Under the pieces are notes generated by a model. The model did not search any database and was not told the origin of the DNA. It was given only the letters and a program-made list of their open reading frames with translations. Of a stretch of DNA of 64,000 nt, positions 21,901-31,345 are shown one piece after another; positions within the stretch are counted from its first letter, which is position 1; each line of letters begins with the position of its first letter. A program made the position numbers and the translations under genes. The stretch spans positions 79,849,130 to 79,913,129 of the forward strand of contig CM059567.1 of NCBI GenBank assembly GCA_030386875.1, read 5' to 3'. Origin of the DNA: Morinoia aosen (Eukaryota > Arthropoda > Malacostraca > Amphipoda > Talitridae).

Positions 21901-24870
21901 CTGAGTGCCGCTGCCCAGCCAAATAGTAGACTTTCTTACATAGCAGAAGCTGGGCCAAACACCCTGGGCAACTTAGACAAAATCGATAAATCCCCTGAAC
22001 GATCCCATCGAAATAGTAACTTTGCTACCGTCAAAAAGAGTGCTAATATAGGTAAAATCAAAATTAAGCATGTAAATGCTCGAAGCCTGAATGGTAAATT
22101 GGATGAAATCAGAGTAATGTTGGTCACTGAAGAAATTGACATTTTGTGTGTCTCAGAAACATGGTTTGATTCACGAACCCAAAGTTCATTTTTTAACATT
22201 CCTGATTACGTGTTGTACCGCTACGATGGCGCTAAAACCAGCCGAGGTAGTGGATCTTGTATTTTTGTGAAAGAAATGTACTCAACATCTTCATTATTAG
22301 CGAATAAAGTTTGCGAAGGCATTGAAATGGTTTGGCTAGAAGCGCAAATAAATAAACACAAATCAATCATCATTGGCAGCCTTTACCGGCACCCATCGTC
22401 TCCCCTAAATCTAACACTAGATTTCATTGAGGAAACCTTCACAGAAATCCTTCAGGCAAAAAAATCATTCTTTGCTTTCGGAGATTTTAATGTTGACCTA
22501 ACGGACAAAAACAATCAGCTAAGCAAACTATTGTATAAACTAAGCTTATCACAAATGGTCAAAGAACCGACTCGCATCACTAAAGTCTCTGCAACTCTCC
22601 TCGATCTAGCAATCACAAATAATCCCACTGCAATACTTAGTACAGTAATATCACCTTCTATTTCCGATCACCACTCTATAGAATGTGAAATTAATATTGC
22701 AAAGGAAAGACAAAAATACCACTTAATGACCTATCGCTCGAAAAGGCACTATTCAGTAGAACTATTTCAAGAAAAACTTCTCGATAGGTCCACCGAATTC
22801 CAGAAAATGATGCAAACTGACGATGTTGACATTCAAGTGTCAATCTTCAACGAGAACTTCACAGCAGCTCTCAACGAATGTGCACCTTACGTTACCAAAA
22901 AAACCAAGCCAAAACGAACTGCTTGGATTACTGACGAAGTGAAAGATATGAGCAGAACAAAGAAAGCTAACTTGCGAGAGTACAAAAAAAATAGATCAAA
23001 CAGTACCTTGTACAAGAGATATAAAGAACATGAGAAAATTCTTCGAAAGAAAATCACTGAAGCGAAACAAACTCACTTCCACCGGGCACTGATAACGGCT
23101 AAAAATAACCCGAAACGAACTTGGGAAATCATTAGTGAGGTAGCCCCATATAAAAATCTAGATCGCAAAAGTAAATTTGAAAATCCCTTGGCAACAGCCA
23201 CAGATTTCAACACATTCTTTTCAAAAGTAGGGGCTCAAGTTTTCAGTGAGGTGTGTACCAATCCAGATGAAACGACAATTGAAAATTCATGCCCCACTGC
23301 ACCCTCGAGGACTGATGTCAAGTGGAGACCACGCCCTGTCGATTTACCGGAGTTACGAAACATCTTATACTCACTAAAACACACAAAGGCAGTTGGACAT
23401 GATGGTATCAGTCTTCAATATATCAAAGACAGTTTCCCTGTTACAGCACCATGGATTCGTCTGATAATTAATACATCAATAGCAACCAACATGTTTCCAA
23501 ACCAATGGAAACACTCCATTATTAGACCATTGCATAAAAGTGGTGACCTAAATACAGCATCAAACTACAGGCCCATCAGTCTTTTGCCTGTCATGTCAAA
23601 ACTATTAGAGAAAGTGGTGACGAATCAACTGTCGTTTCACCTGGACGAGTCAAATCTACTCCACCAAAATCAATATGCCTATAGAAGAAATACTAGCACT
23701 CAAGACGCTCTGCTCAATATCTCTGAAAAAATATACAGTGACATCGATCAAAAGAATGTAACACTCTTGCTGCTACTCGATCTCTCTAAGGCGTTCGATA
23801 GCGTCGAACATAATAGACTTCTACGTAAAATACTGAACTTGGGAATAGACACGCAATGGTTTGAAAGTTACTTGTCAAACCGATCTCATGCAGTCCGCAT
23901 AGAAAACAAATTGTCCCCATTCATTCAAAACAATTTTGGTGTTCCCCAAGGATCAATTCTTGGTCCGCTACTGTTTTCTATTTTCATAAATGATTTCCCT
24001 CCAATGCCTTCTAACACACGGATCTCGATGTATGCAGATGATGTTCAAATTGCAATAACAAGTTCTGTATCGGAAATACCACAGACGCAAATTAAAGCCG
24101 AAACTTTACTGACTAGCCTGAAATCATGGTACGACCGAAATGGTCTTAAATTAAATGCTAATAAAACACAATGCATTATTTTTGGATCCAAAGATGCAAT
24201 TAAAAAAACTTCAGATCTTACTCTTGCAGTTGGAAATGATAAAATAAATGCATCAGAAAAAGTTAAAAATCTAGGAATCTGGTTCGATAGAAATATGTCC
24301 TTCAAATCTCACGTTGAGACTACTTGCAACAAAATCTACGGAACTTTAATGTTTTTTCATCGTATAAAAAGTATGCTAGACGAAAAATCCAGATTATTAG
24401 CAATTCAATCCCTTGTGTTATCACGCATTGACTACTGCAGCCTAGTATGGGGAGACTTACCTAAATACCTTCAAAGGGACTTACAAAAGTGCATGAATTT
24501 TGCAGCGAAGGTGGTATGCAACGGTAATTTCAAAAGAAGTGACCACGTAACCCCTCTCCTCAATAAACTCGGCTGGATTCCTATCCAAGAAAGGCTCCTC
24601 TTGCAGAAGGCCCAATACGTATTCTCCTCGTTATATCTTCCTCAGAGCAATGCTGAGATAGTGTGTTTCCATCCACCCACTGCAACCAATCAAAAACCGA
24701 ATAGAAACAAAAATGTCTTAGTCAACTATCGTTCATCTCGCTTAGGGCAGAAGGCTCTGTCCATATCAGGCGCTTTACTGTGGAACAAACTTCCCCTGAG
24801 TATTAAAGTCCCTCAAAGACCGAGAGAATTTAAAGCCAAAATAACTCGTCATCTAGCGTCTCAAGAATAA
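21901..24870 (+). CDS. LINE ORF2: endonuclease and reverse transcriptase
   Basis: This frame continues ORF1 in phase after its TGA and is open for 989 codons. The APE-type endonuclease begins at HVNARSLNGKLDEI (near 22069) and shows CVSETWFD, GSLYRHPSS, FGDFNVDL and SDHHSIE. The RT follows: YRPISLLPVMSKLLEKVV, LLLLDLSKAFDSVEH, FGVPQGSILGPLLFSIFIND, then MYADDVQIAI with the catalytic YADD at 24031. The C-terminal part ends SGALLWNKLP...HLASQE. There is no RNase H domain, as in CR1/Jockey elements. The first in-frame ATG (22117) lies after the conserved endonuclease Asn, so translation probably depends on reading through the TGA. Start given as the first codon after that stop. Confidence 0.9.
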   Translation: MSAAAQPNSRLSYIAEAGPNTLGNLDKIDKSPERSHRNSNFATVKKSANIGKIKIKHVNARSLNGKLDEIRVMLVTEEIDILCVSETWFDSRTQSSFFNIPDYVLYRYDGAKTSRGSGSCIFVKEMYSTSSLLANKVCEGIEMVWLEAQINKHKSIIIGSLYRHPSSPLNLTLDFIEETFTEILQAKKSFFAFGDFNVDLTDKNNQLSKLLYKLSLSQMVKEPTRITKVSATLLDLAITNNPTAILSTVISPSISDHHSIECEINIAKERQKYHLMTYRSKRHYSVELFQEKLLDRSTEFQKMMQTDDVDIQVSIFNENFTAALNECAPYVTKKTKPKRTAWITDEVKDMSRTKKANLREYKKNRSNSTLYKRYKEHEKILRKKITEAKQTHFHRALITAKNNPKRTWEIISEVAPYKNLDRKSKFENPLATATDFNTFFSKVGAQVFSEVCTNPDETTIENSCPTAPSRTDVKWRPRPVDLPELRNILYSLKHTKAVGHDGISLQYIKDSFPVTAPWIRLIINTSIATNMFPNQWKHSIIRPLHKSGDLNTASNYRPISLLPVMSKLLEKVVTNQLSFHLDESNLLHQNQYAYRRNTSTQDALLNISEKIYSDIDQKNVTLLLLLDLSKAFDSVEHNRLLRKILNLGIDTQWFESYLSNRSHAVRIENKLSPFIQNNFGVPQGSILGPLLFSIFINDFPPMPSNTRISMYADDVQIAITSSVSEIPQTQIKAETLLTSLKSWYDRNGLKLNANKTQCIIFGSKDAIKKTSDLTLAVGNDKINASEKVKNLGIWFDRNMSFKSHVETTCNKIYGTLMFFHRIKSMLDEKSRLLAIQSLVLSRIDYCSLVWGDLPKYLQRDLQKCMNFAAKVVCNGNFKRSDHVTPLLNKLGWIPIQERLLLQKAQYVFSSLYLPQSNAEIVCFHPPTATNQKPNRNKNVLVNYRSSRLGQKALSISGALLWNKLPLSIKVPQRPREFKAKITRHLASQE

Positions 24871-26509
24871 TTCTTAGTTACAGAACACACAAAATAAGTC
24901 CTGTCGAATCTCATTTGCCTGGTATCTCCATTGCTCAAAAATCTCCCTCGCTTATTGTTTTATAATACAAGATATCACAAAACAGTTTTAGAGTAAGCGT
25001 AGGTAGTGTGATTTGATCGCCTATACGCTGCCGTCTGCAAACATGCTTACTTGAATATGTGTGTACGTATATAGGTGTATGTGGGCATATGGGTGTGCAC
25101 ATGTGCACGTATGCACCTGTGTGCACTAGAGTAGATAAACCAATCGAAGGTTGCATTTTATGTCATTCCTCTCCATTTCTGTGCAAGCATCAAACTAGAC
25201 CGTCATGCATGGTACCTATGTGTGTGTGTGTGTTTATCAATTGCAGACATTCTGCACCATACTACAAAGATATTGTGATTTACTCTCTAATTTGAAATTG
25301 TAAAGCAACCATGTATAAAAAGCAATAAATTCGTTGCGTGATCACCCACTTATACTGCAGTATTATGCTTATAGTTATATGCTTATAATAATGTGATTCC
25401 TATGTCTGTTTATCAATTGCCGACAATTTGCGCCATATTTCAAAGATAATGCGATTTTCTTTTCTAATATGAAACCTTTATAGGACATTAATGTTTTCTT
25501 TCTTATTCACATCCCAAAATCGTTTTCATGTTTCAGACTTAGGTAGACTGTTTTGTGCCACTATTTGTAGTACGAAATTTTATAAAATTCATGCCATAAT
25601 AAAAGATATTTTCTCCGTTTCCCTCGATTGGAATTTCTGGTTTATAATGACTGGTTTTACACTGATATTCGCGCACATGCTTACTTGTATAAATCTGTAC
25701 GTGTGCACGCTGTGCGTATGACACTAAATAGAATGCGTATGTATTGCTTCGATGAATAGAAATGCATTTGTGTATCCTTACGAGTTTGGTGTAATTATGT
25801 GCGTGCATGTGTATATGTATATATTTGCGTGTATATGTGCACACATGTGTGTACTAGACTGACAACTAGCATTTTACTGAAGATAATGGTCTTTTTTCTG
25901 TTTACTCTCAACTTGTAACATTACCTTACTCGTCTTGTCTTTATTATTGTAAAGCATTCATGTAAAAACTATACATTTGTTGTGCGATCATCCACTTTTT
26001 GTTTAAATAAAATGCTTATCAACTAATGACCGCTATGTTAAAATTGTTGGATTAGAAATACAAAACTTATTATCTTCTTGGTCCTCATGCTTATGTGTAC
26101 GTGTATACATGTATATGTATGTGTGTATATGTACATGTATGTATATGTATGAATATATATGTGTGTGTATATGTATACGGATGTATATTTATATATACAT
26201 ATATTTTTTCATGCTTCCTCACAATGACACTTTTGAACATTGGCCGAAACAAGCGATTCATGTATTATTTCCTGGCTTCAAGAATTGCGAAGTTTTATGT
26301 CATGTACATGTAAACTGTCAAAAATGTTTTCACCTCACAATGAAAATGCATCGTCCATGAAATTGTGTTGTCTCTTATAATTATCATTACATGTATTATC
26401 AAATGTAGATTAAGCAAGATTAGGAGTACATTGCCCTCAATCTTTCTTTTCGACTAGTGACACGAGTTTTACAATACTCGTGTGTGTGTATCATCTAAAT
26501 GTATTAATT
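24871..26509 (+). repeat. Degenerate long tandem repeats
   Basis: Blocks recur along this stretch. ACATGCTTACTTG occurs near 25041 and 25676. A block with TTTATCAATTG, GACA and CACCATA/CGCCATA occurs at 25228-25300 and 25402-25474. A block with TGTAAAGCA, CATGTA, CGTTGCGTGATCA or TTGTGCGATCA occurs at 25292-25380 and 25948-26020. They suggest an old array with units of roughly 650 bp. No gene is seen. Confidence 0.55.
26090..26205 (+). repeat. TATG/TGTA microsatellite
   Basis: Simple repeat of TATG, TGTG and TATA steps. Open frames through it are trivial low-complexity translations. Confidence 0.85.
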
Positions 26510-27010
26510 TTAAGAGATTTTAAAAACCAATGATGGTACTTTTGTACCATCTATATTGGAAATATACTGTTTTTCTTTTTTTTTTTTTTTCTTTCTTTCT
26601 TTGATAATATTAAATATGCACGGTGCTATTATATCAGCTATAGCCTTAATAACTTTATCTGAGAATGTATTTAATCCATTTGATTTACTTTTCAAGTTGT
26701 TTATGCACGTAATTACATCGGAAGGATTAGTTGGCGTGAAAAGGAAAGAGTTGTGTTCACGGACATGGTCCATGTATTGCAAGTGGTCTGTAGGTTCACT
26801 TACGAGACTATCGGCTATATTTTCCCTATATTTATAAAAAAGTTGTTAAACACTGCTGCAATATCTTGTTTATCGTGACATTTTACATTTTCGTGAACGA
26901 TGGACTCAATTGATTTTGTATCATTATTATTCGATCTATAGCATGAATTAAGCAGGCGCCAAGTTTGTTAATATCAGTTTTGTATTCAGTAAATTTGCGC
27001 GTAAAGTAGT
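26510..27010 (-). mobile_element. LINE fragment, segment upstream of the RT core
   Basis: The reverse strand gives FNNFFIKYRENIADS (upstream of the listed frame) and TNPSDVITCINNLKSKSNGLNTFSDK, then IIAPCIFNI. This is the region just before the first RT motif in CR1/L2-like LINEs. It is the part missing from the 16640-18205 copy and may be of the same family. The open frame ends in a T/C-rich run at 26575-26600. Confidence 0.7.
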
Positions 27011-27039
27011 TCAGTAATTCAGTAATAATTCACAAATTT

Positions 27040-27240
27040 TTATTAAGGATACATGTGAAGCAAAGTAGTTTAATCAAAATTAAAGTCTTTACACAAAGGT
27101 TATATCATTTAATAAGACTACAGGTTTTCGTAGTCTTATGACTTCTTGGGTGACTTTAAGGTGAATGCAAGTAAAAAATTACCTTCAAAATTTAGTGTTG
27201 GCCCAGAGAAAGCTAAGTGAACAATACTGACAGATACTAA
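27040..27240. repeat. Fragment shared with the PIF derivative at 44416-45649
   Basis: This block corresponds in inverted orientation to 45105-45330. Shared runs include CACAAATTTTTATT, GGATACATGT, AGCAAAGTAGTTTAA and ACTACAGGTTTTCGTAG. It is a decayed piece of the same PIF family without coding content. Confidence 0.7.
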
Positions 27241-27339
27241 CTTTTCCTGCCGAAAAATCCTAAAAATACCGACATGTCTTCCGTTAGTATTTGAAAAAAT
27301 CACTCAATCTCATAATATTTTGTGTATTACGATACCCAA

Positions 27340-27715
27340 ATAATAATATGGGTATTACGATAACCATGTATGAATAGCAATTAAAAATCTAAATCATTTG
27401 TTTCAACACTTAAAATGGGTATTACGATAACCATGTATGGATAGCAATTAAGGGTCTCTATGCTAAGGTATTTGAATACGTTCTTCGCTTTTATTTCAAA
27501 ACATGTGCGCACTAATGAAAGTGTTTCTCAAATGAGCGTCGCGAGGAATGTGTTCTCTTAGTTACTTATATTTAAATGCACTGTCAAATTCAGATTAGGC
27601 AAGGAAGGAACTAATTTTTGTTTTGCTTTCTATCAATCATTTTTTGTTTCAACGTTTTACACGGGTACTACGGTACCAATGTGTTATTATCAGTTGAGGA
27701 TGTCAACGTTAAGGG
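27340..27715 (+). repeat. Short direct repeats of about 62 bp
   Basis: GGGTATTACGATAACCATGT occurs at 27354 and 27416, followed by similar sequence, and a more divergent copy (GGGTACTACGGTACCAATGT) occurs at 27663. All are preceded by TTTGTTTCAAC in the later units. Confidence 0.7.
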
Positions 27716-28439
27716 GTTTTAAAAACCAATGTATCAACATTTCATGTTATATTTTATTGAAAATAAAATGTTTTTCTTTCTTTTATATCAGTTCACTCGT
27801 AGGCATCTACATGGGTGGTCGCTTGCAGCCCCGCCCAGCGTTCGGCTCCACGCTTGCATAGACCACGATTGGGTTTTGTGATAAGTACGAGCCGTAAAGG
27901 CTCATTAGTATAGGATTGTTCAATCATATCAGGGGAATGGTATAAAAACTTTCATGTGAAACTGAAAAAAATATTCCTTTATATTTTTACCGTGTTTGGA
28001 ACGTTTTGTAACACACCCTTTATAACGAAACTATTACAAAAGCGCGGGAAAAAGCGGTGTTACATCAGAGTATAGGGACTTTTTCCGTCGAACGGGAAGG
28101 AGAGATGAAAAAGTGAAGTGTGGGGATACTTCCTTAAGACATACTTTATGGTCATAGTTGGAATTCGAAGTATGGGTAACACAATTTCAATTGCAAATTG
28201 AAGGGTACATGGTACTACGGGATAAGGGCAATAGATGCGTACGCTAATCTAGATGTTCACGCGAAGAAATGGTGAGGGCTTTTCGAGGGTTAGTCAAAGC
28301 TCGGAAATAGGCGTCGGTCGTTTGAGAAGGATCAAAAACAAGTGGATGGTGAGGAATATAAGGTGGTGCCTAACAACATAGGTAGCTTTTGATACTTAGA
28401 AATGCCAAAATACGTACAGTTAAACGTTGGCCAGAATTG
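27716..28439. other. No recognised gene
   Basis: It contains a T-rich run near 27766, a GC-richer patch at 27805-27870 with short complementary segments (TGGTC/GACCA), and otherwise AT-rich sequence. I cannot identify an RNA gene in the GC-richer patch. Confidence 0.45.
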
Positions 28440-29020
28440 GACAAAATAATGGAAACACCTTGACAAATCAACAAAAATATATTTCACATGGTGTTGGTCC
28501 ACCTTTTGCGCCTTTCAAAGAAGATTTTTTTTGGAAACTGGGTTTTGTTAGTATTCATTGAGCTCTACAGTGATTTTAGGAGTCGTGGTCTTGCGATCCT
28601 CTCTAACAATTCGATTTAGAGTCCGCGGTGTCTCTCAGACAACTTCACCTTTCGGCCGGACCTGTGTTTTGCTGGGGACGCTTTTCCTTCTCTTTTGAAG
28701 GCAGTCAACACTTTTAAGACAGTAACTTTTGAAATGCCAAGCATTCGGGCAGTCTCTGTTACACTAGCCTCTGCCATACGAGCACCTACAATTTGACCTC
28801 TTTGAAAGTTCGAGACGTCTGCAATTTTTTATAAATGGCAGACTAACGCTTTTTAAATATCTCTTAAAGTCAGTCATTTCAAATGACTGTATCAATAACA
28901 ATAATAATAAAAAAAATGTTAAAATATTTCACTTTTTGATAGTTCAAAACATGTTCAAAGCTTATGATGTCAAAATATTAGGTGTTTCCATTATTTTGTA
29001 TGGGTTTCCATTATTTTGTA
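28440..29020 (-). mobile_element. Tc1-like transposon, internally deleted
   Basis: It is bounded by inverted copies of CAAAATAATGGAAACACC; the right end carries this terminus almost twice in tandem (28984-29000 and 29004-29020). The reverse strand encodes remnants of a Tc1-type transposase DNA-binding domain: MAEASVTETARMLGISKVTV is a helix-turn-helix, followed by LTAFKREGKASP and SGRKVKLSERH. The catalytic DDE half is missing, so it could only move with help. A TA target duplication is visible on the right only. Confidence 0.82.
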
Positions 29021-29369
29021 TAACCCCTACAATGTCGTGCTTTTCAATGCTGAATAATTATTGTGAGGGGAACGTCCCCATGTTAAACGCATTTCAGAAT
29101 GCAATAACTTTTATTTTCGGAGGAGTAAATCAAAAAGAGGTTCAGCTCTGTTTGTCACTGGCATTCAGTGCGCCACTTTTCGGAAACGATGCCATAGCGT
29201 AATGAACATCAATGCTTGGAGGCCTCAATCTTAAATAGTAAACTTTCATAGTTTTTTAAGTTTACACATTCACTCATTCATTCCTAGCAGTCCAATGCTA
29301 ATGAATTAGTATGAAACAAGTGAGAATGGATTAATTTATCAATCACAATGTGAGCAAACTAAAATTTAT
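29021..29369. other. No recognised feature
   Basis: A short stretch between two transposon remnants. One open frame at 28936-29202 crosses the Tc1 end and has no motif. Confidence 0.5.
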
Positions 29370-29705
29370 TATAAGGAGTACTGAAAAGTTCTGTCCTCTT
29401 TTCTTTAATTAACTAAACTTTAAAACGTAAGAATAAGTCCAAACAGCTGTTTGCGATCAGATGTCAGATGTTCAGTTAAAGTTCATATTTGATTGAATCT
29501 ACTCCAGGTGATATTTTAAACACATTTATCGATTATGGAAGAGAAAAGTTTCAAAGCGAATCACATGCGTCATTGTATGTTGTATGAATTTCAGAAATGT
29601 AGCAATCTAACAACAGCTGTGAGCCTGTAAACAACATAAACGCTGTCTATCCAAAAGATGTAAGTTTTAGAATCTACTGTAGAGGGTTTTTTAAATTTAA
29701 AGATG
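29370..29705 (+). mobile_element. Mariner-like transposon 5' fragment
   Basis: An inverted-repeat-like start (GTACTGAAAAGTTCTGTCC) is followed at 29535 by an ATG and MEEKSFKANHMRHCMLYEFQ, which matches the start of mariner transposases (..HIRHVLLFEF.kG..A). The frame is broken soon after by two stop codons and a length change. No 3' half is present. Confidence 0.65.
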
Positions 29706-30104
29706 GCTATTTCGATTGTGACCGCATTTCTATATTATTTGGAGAGAGCTCATAAGGTAGGTACCCAGACACCCTCTCTACAGATGCTCCTGAACAGTAG
29801 ACCAACGTGCATTAAGTCTGCAGAACAATGTTATGATTATTTTTCGAAGATCATTTTCACTGTGGCTTCCAGAAGTTCATTATCCAAATTACAGGTTCTT
29901 CAGTTCGATGCTCATCAGGGAGCATCGAAATGCTTTACGGAAGTAAGATGCCTGAATTACCGGTTCTCTGATAATGTTATAAATCCTACTAACATTTTTC
30001 ATAATGTAAGAAAAATATCACCGAAGTTATAGGATATTTAAAGGATATAAACATATTGTTTTAAGTTCTAAATGATCGCAAAACATTACTTTCTGAGGTA
30101 AGTA
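29706..30104. other. No recognised gene
   Basis: The open frame at 29703-30032 has no domain that I recognise. No repeat partner was seen elsewhere. Confidence 0.4.
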
Positions 30105-30275
30105 TTAAAGCTACCAATAACATGGATGCTTTATTCCAATCAATCAAGCCTGAAACATATAATTTTGTACGTTGGATCTTCAAATGCCCAATAACTAACA
30201 CCAGAATGCGATGATGGTTACCCTGTATCAAGCAGATACCCATTTCGGACGCCTGGGTGGAGTGGGGAATTGAAG
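30105..30275 (-). mobile_element. tRNA-SINE, 3' half only
   Basis: The reverse strand shares CCCACTC-ACCCAGG, GAAATGGGTA, AACCATCAT and CAGGCTTGATTG with the SINE at 50277. The promoter head is missing and the copy is strongly diverged. It abuts the LINE ORF1 fragment on its right. Confidence 0.7.
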
Positions 30276-31345
30276 CTCAGTTCTCCTCTTTCCCAGAGGT
30301 CATCAATACGCCCAGAGGGAGCAATTTGGAAACAACACGAACGATCGAAGTCCTTCCTTCTAATTGTGCTTAGAATATTGTAACCTAGCAGGAAAGTATT
30401 ATAAGGTTTTCTAAAATTAGAGTCGACTTCAGAAGAAATAGTGGCAGGTAACAAAGGTGCAAAGTCTTGAGAACTTGTATGTGAATTTAAAGCAAAAAGT
30501 TGCTCCGTTAAGATCTGAATGTTTAATACTAGAGAAAATCGACGACGGGCTTGGAGGCTCACGTTGTCTTAGTGGTTTATCGAAAAATGCTGCCGTTAGA
30601 GACAGATTGTGAATAATTTCATGAACATTTTGACGGCCTGTTATTTGAAGCGGGTGCAAGTATCCATCTACTCTAAGTGTTTTTTCTATTGCTCTGTACT
30701 GAATATTTTCCTTTGTTCTGGGAGCTTTCGCTCTAGAGTATTTTACTGTCAGTATCTGGTTGTGCGCGAATATTATCGAACATATCATCTGGAGAATGAG
30801 AAGAGTCTACCACGCTTGAAATGCCTGGACAGGATTCCTTAATATAAATAACAACTATTCTGTCCTGTACCTCTGATGAGGATGGCTTTGGTGCGTGTCC
30901 CCGTCGCTGATGGACAATTCAGAGCGTTGTTGGTGACGCAGTGTTGGGGAGCTGACGTGCTGTTTTGCTCGTTGAGATGAGGCGCAGTAGGTGGTTGTGG
31001 TGCTGCGGCTGAGATTTGACTGCTTAGATTAGAACCTTCAAATGATTGCTGGAGGCTTGGCAGATTTGTTTTACCTCATCGGGCGATATTGGTTGTGTAG
31101 TGTTCACTGACGTTGCTTTGGAAGGTAACATACATCTTCTGACGGGAGTACTGGCGGCTGTTTGCGAGTCTCCTGTCATTTGAGTACTAAGATCCAATAG
31201 ATGTGAGGGTGAAGGTCTCCTACTTACAGGCATTGTGCTTGGAAAGGATATATTTTTGCCTTTGAAATTTTTTTTCGGGATGTCTTGGAGGGCATCATTT
31301 GTTTAGGTAATACTACTTTCCTAGCTGCGAAGCGAGTCCCGTAAG
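30276..31345 (-). mobile_element. ORF1 fragment of an OTU-LINE relative
   Basis: The reverse strand matches ORF1 of the LINE at 19252 in the block GYLHPLQITGRQNVHEI, NLSLTAAFFDKPLRQREPPSP, ILTEQLFALNSHTSSQDFAP and YNTFLLGYN. A weaker match to the ORF1 N-terminus (YGTRFAARKV against YRTRSTTRKV) appears near 31320. It covers about the first 430 residues and lacks the OTU part. Several frame breaks. Confidence 0.78.

Larger units (their letters stand above)
18240..24990 (+). mobile_element. Near-complete CR1-type LINE with OTU domain
   Basis: The element has a probable leader, ORF1 (19252-21900), ORF2 (frame open from 21901 to 24870) and a short 3' region. The two frames are in the same phase, separated by one TGA. 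All expected LINE blocks are present in ORF2 and no other interruption exists in about 5.6 kb, so the copy is young. Limits are approximate because no target duplication or poly-A tail is visible. Related, more decayed copies lie at 11090-12290 and 30276-31345, both reversed. Confidence 0.8.

Noticed and set aside
26095-26360. Cys/Tyr-rich frames
   Set aside because: Translations of a TATG microsatellite.
27805-27880. Structured RNA gene in a GC-richer patch
   Set aside because: Only short complementary segments, and no match to an RNA family I know.
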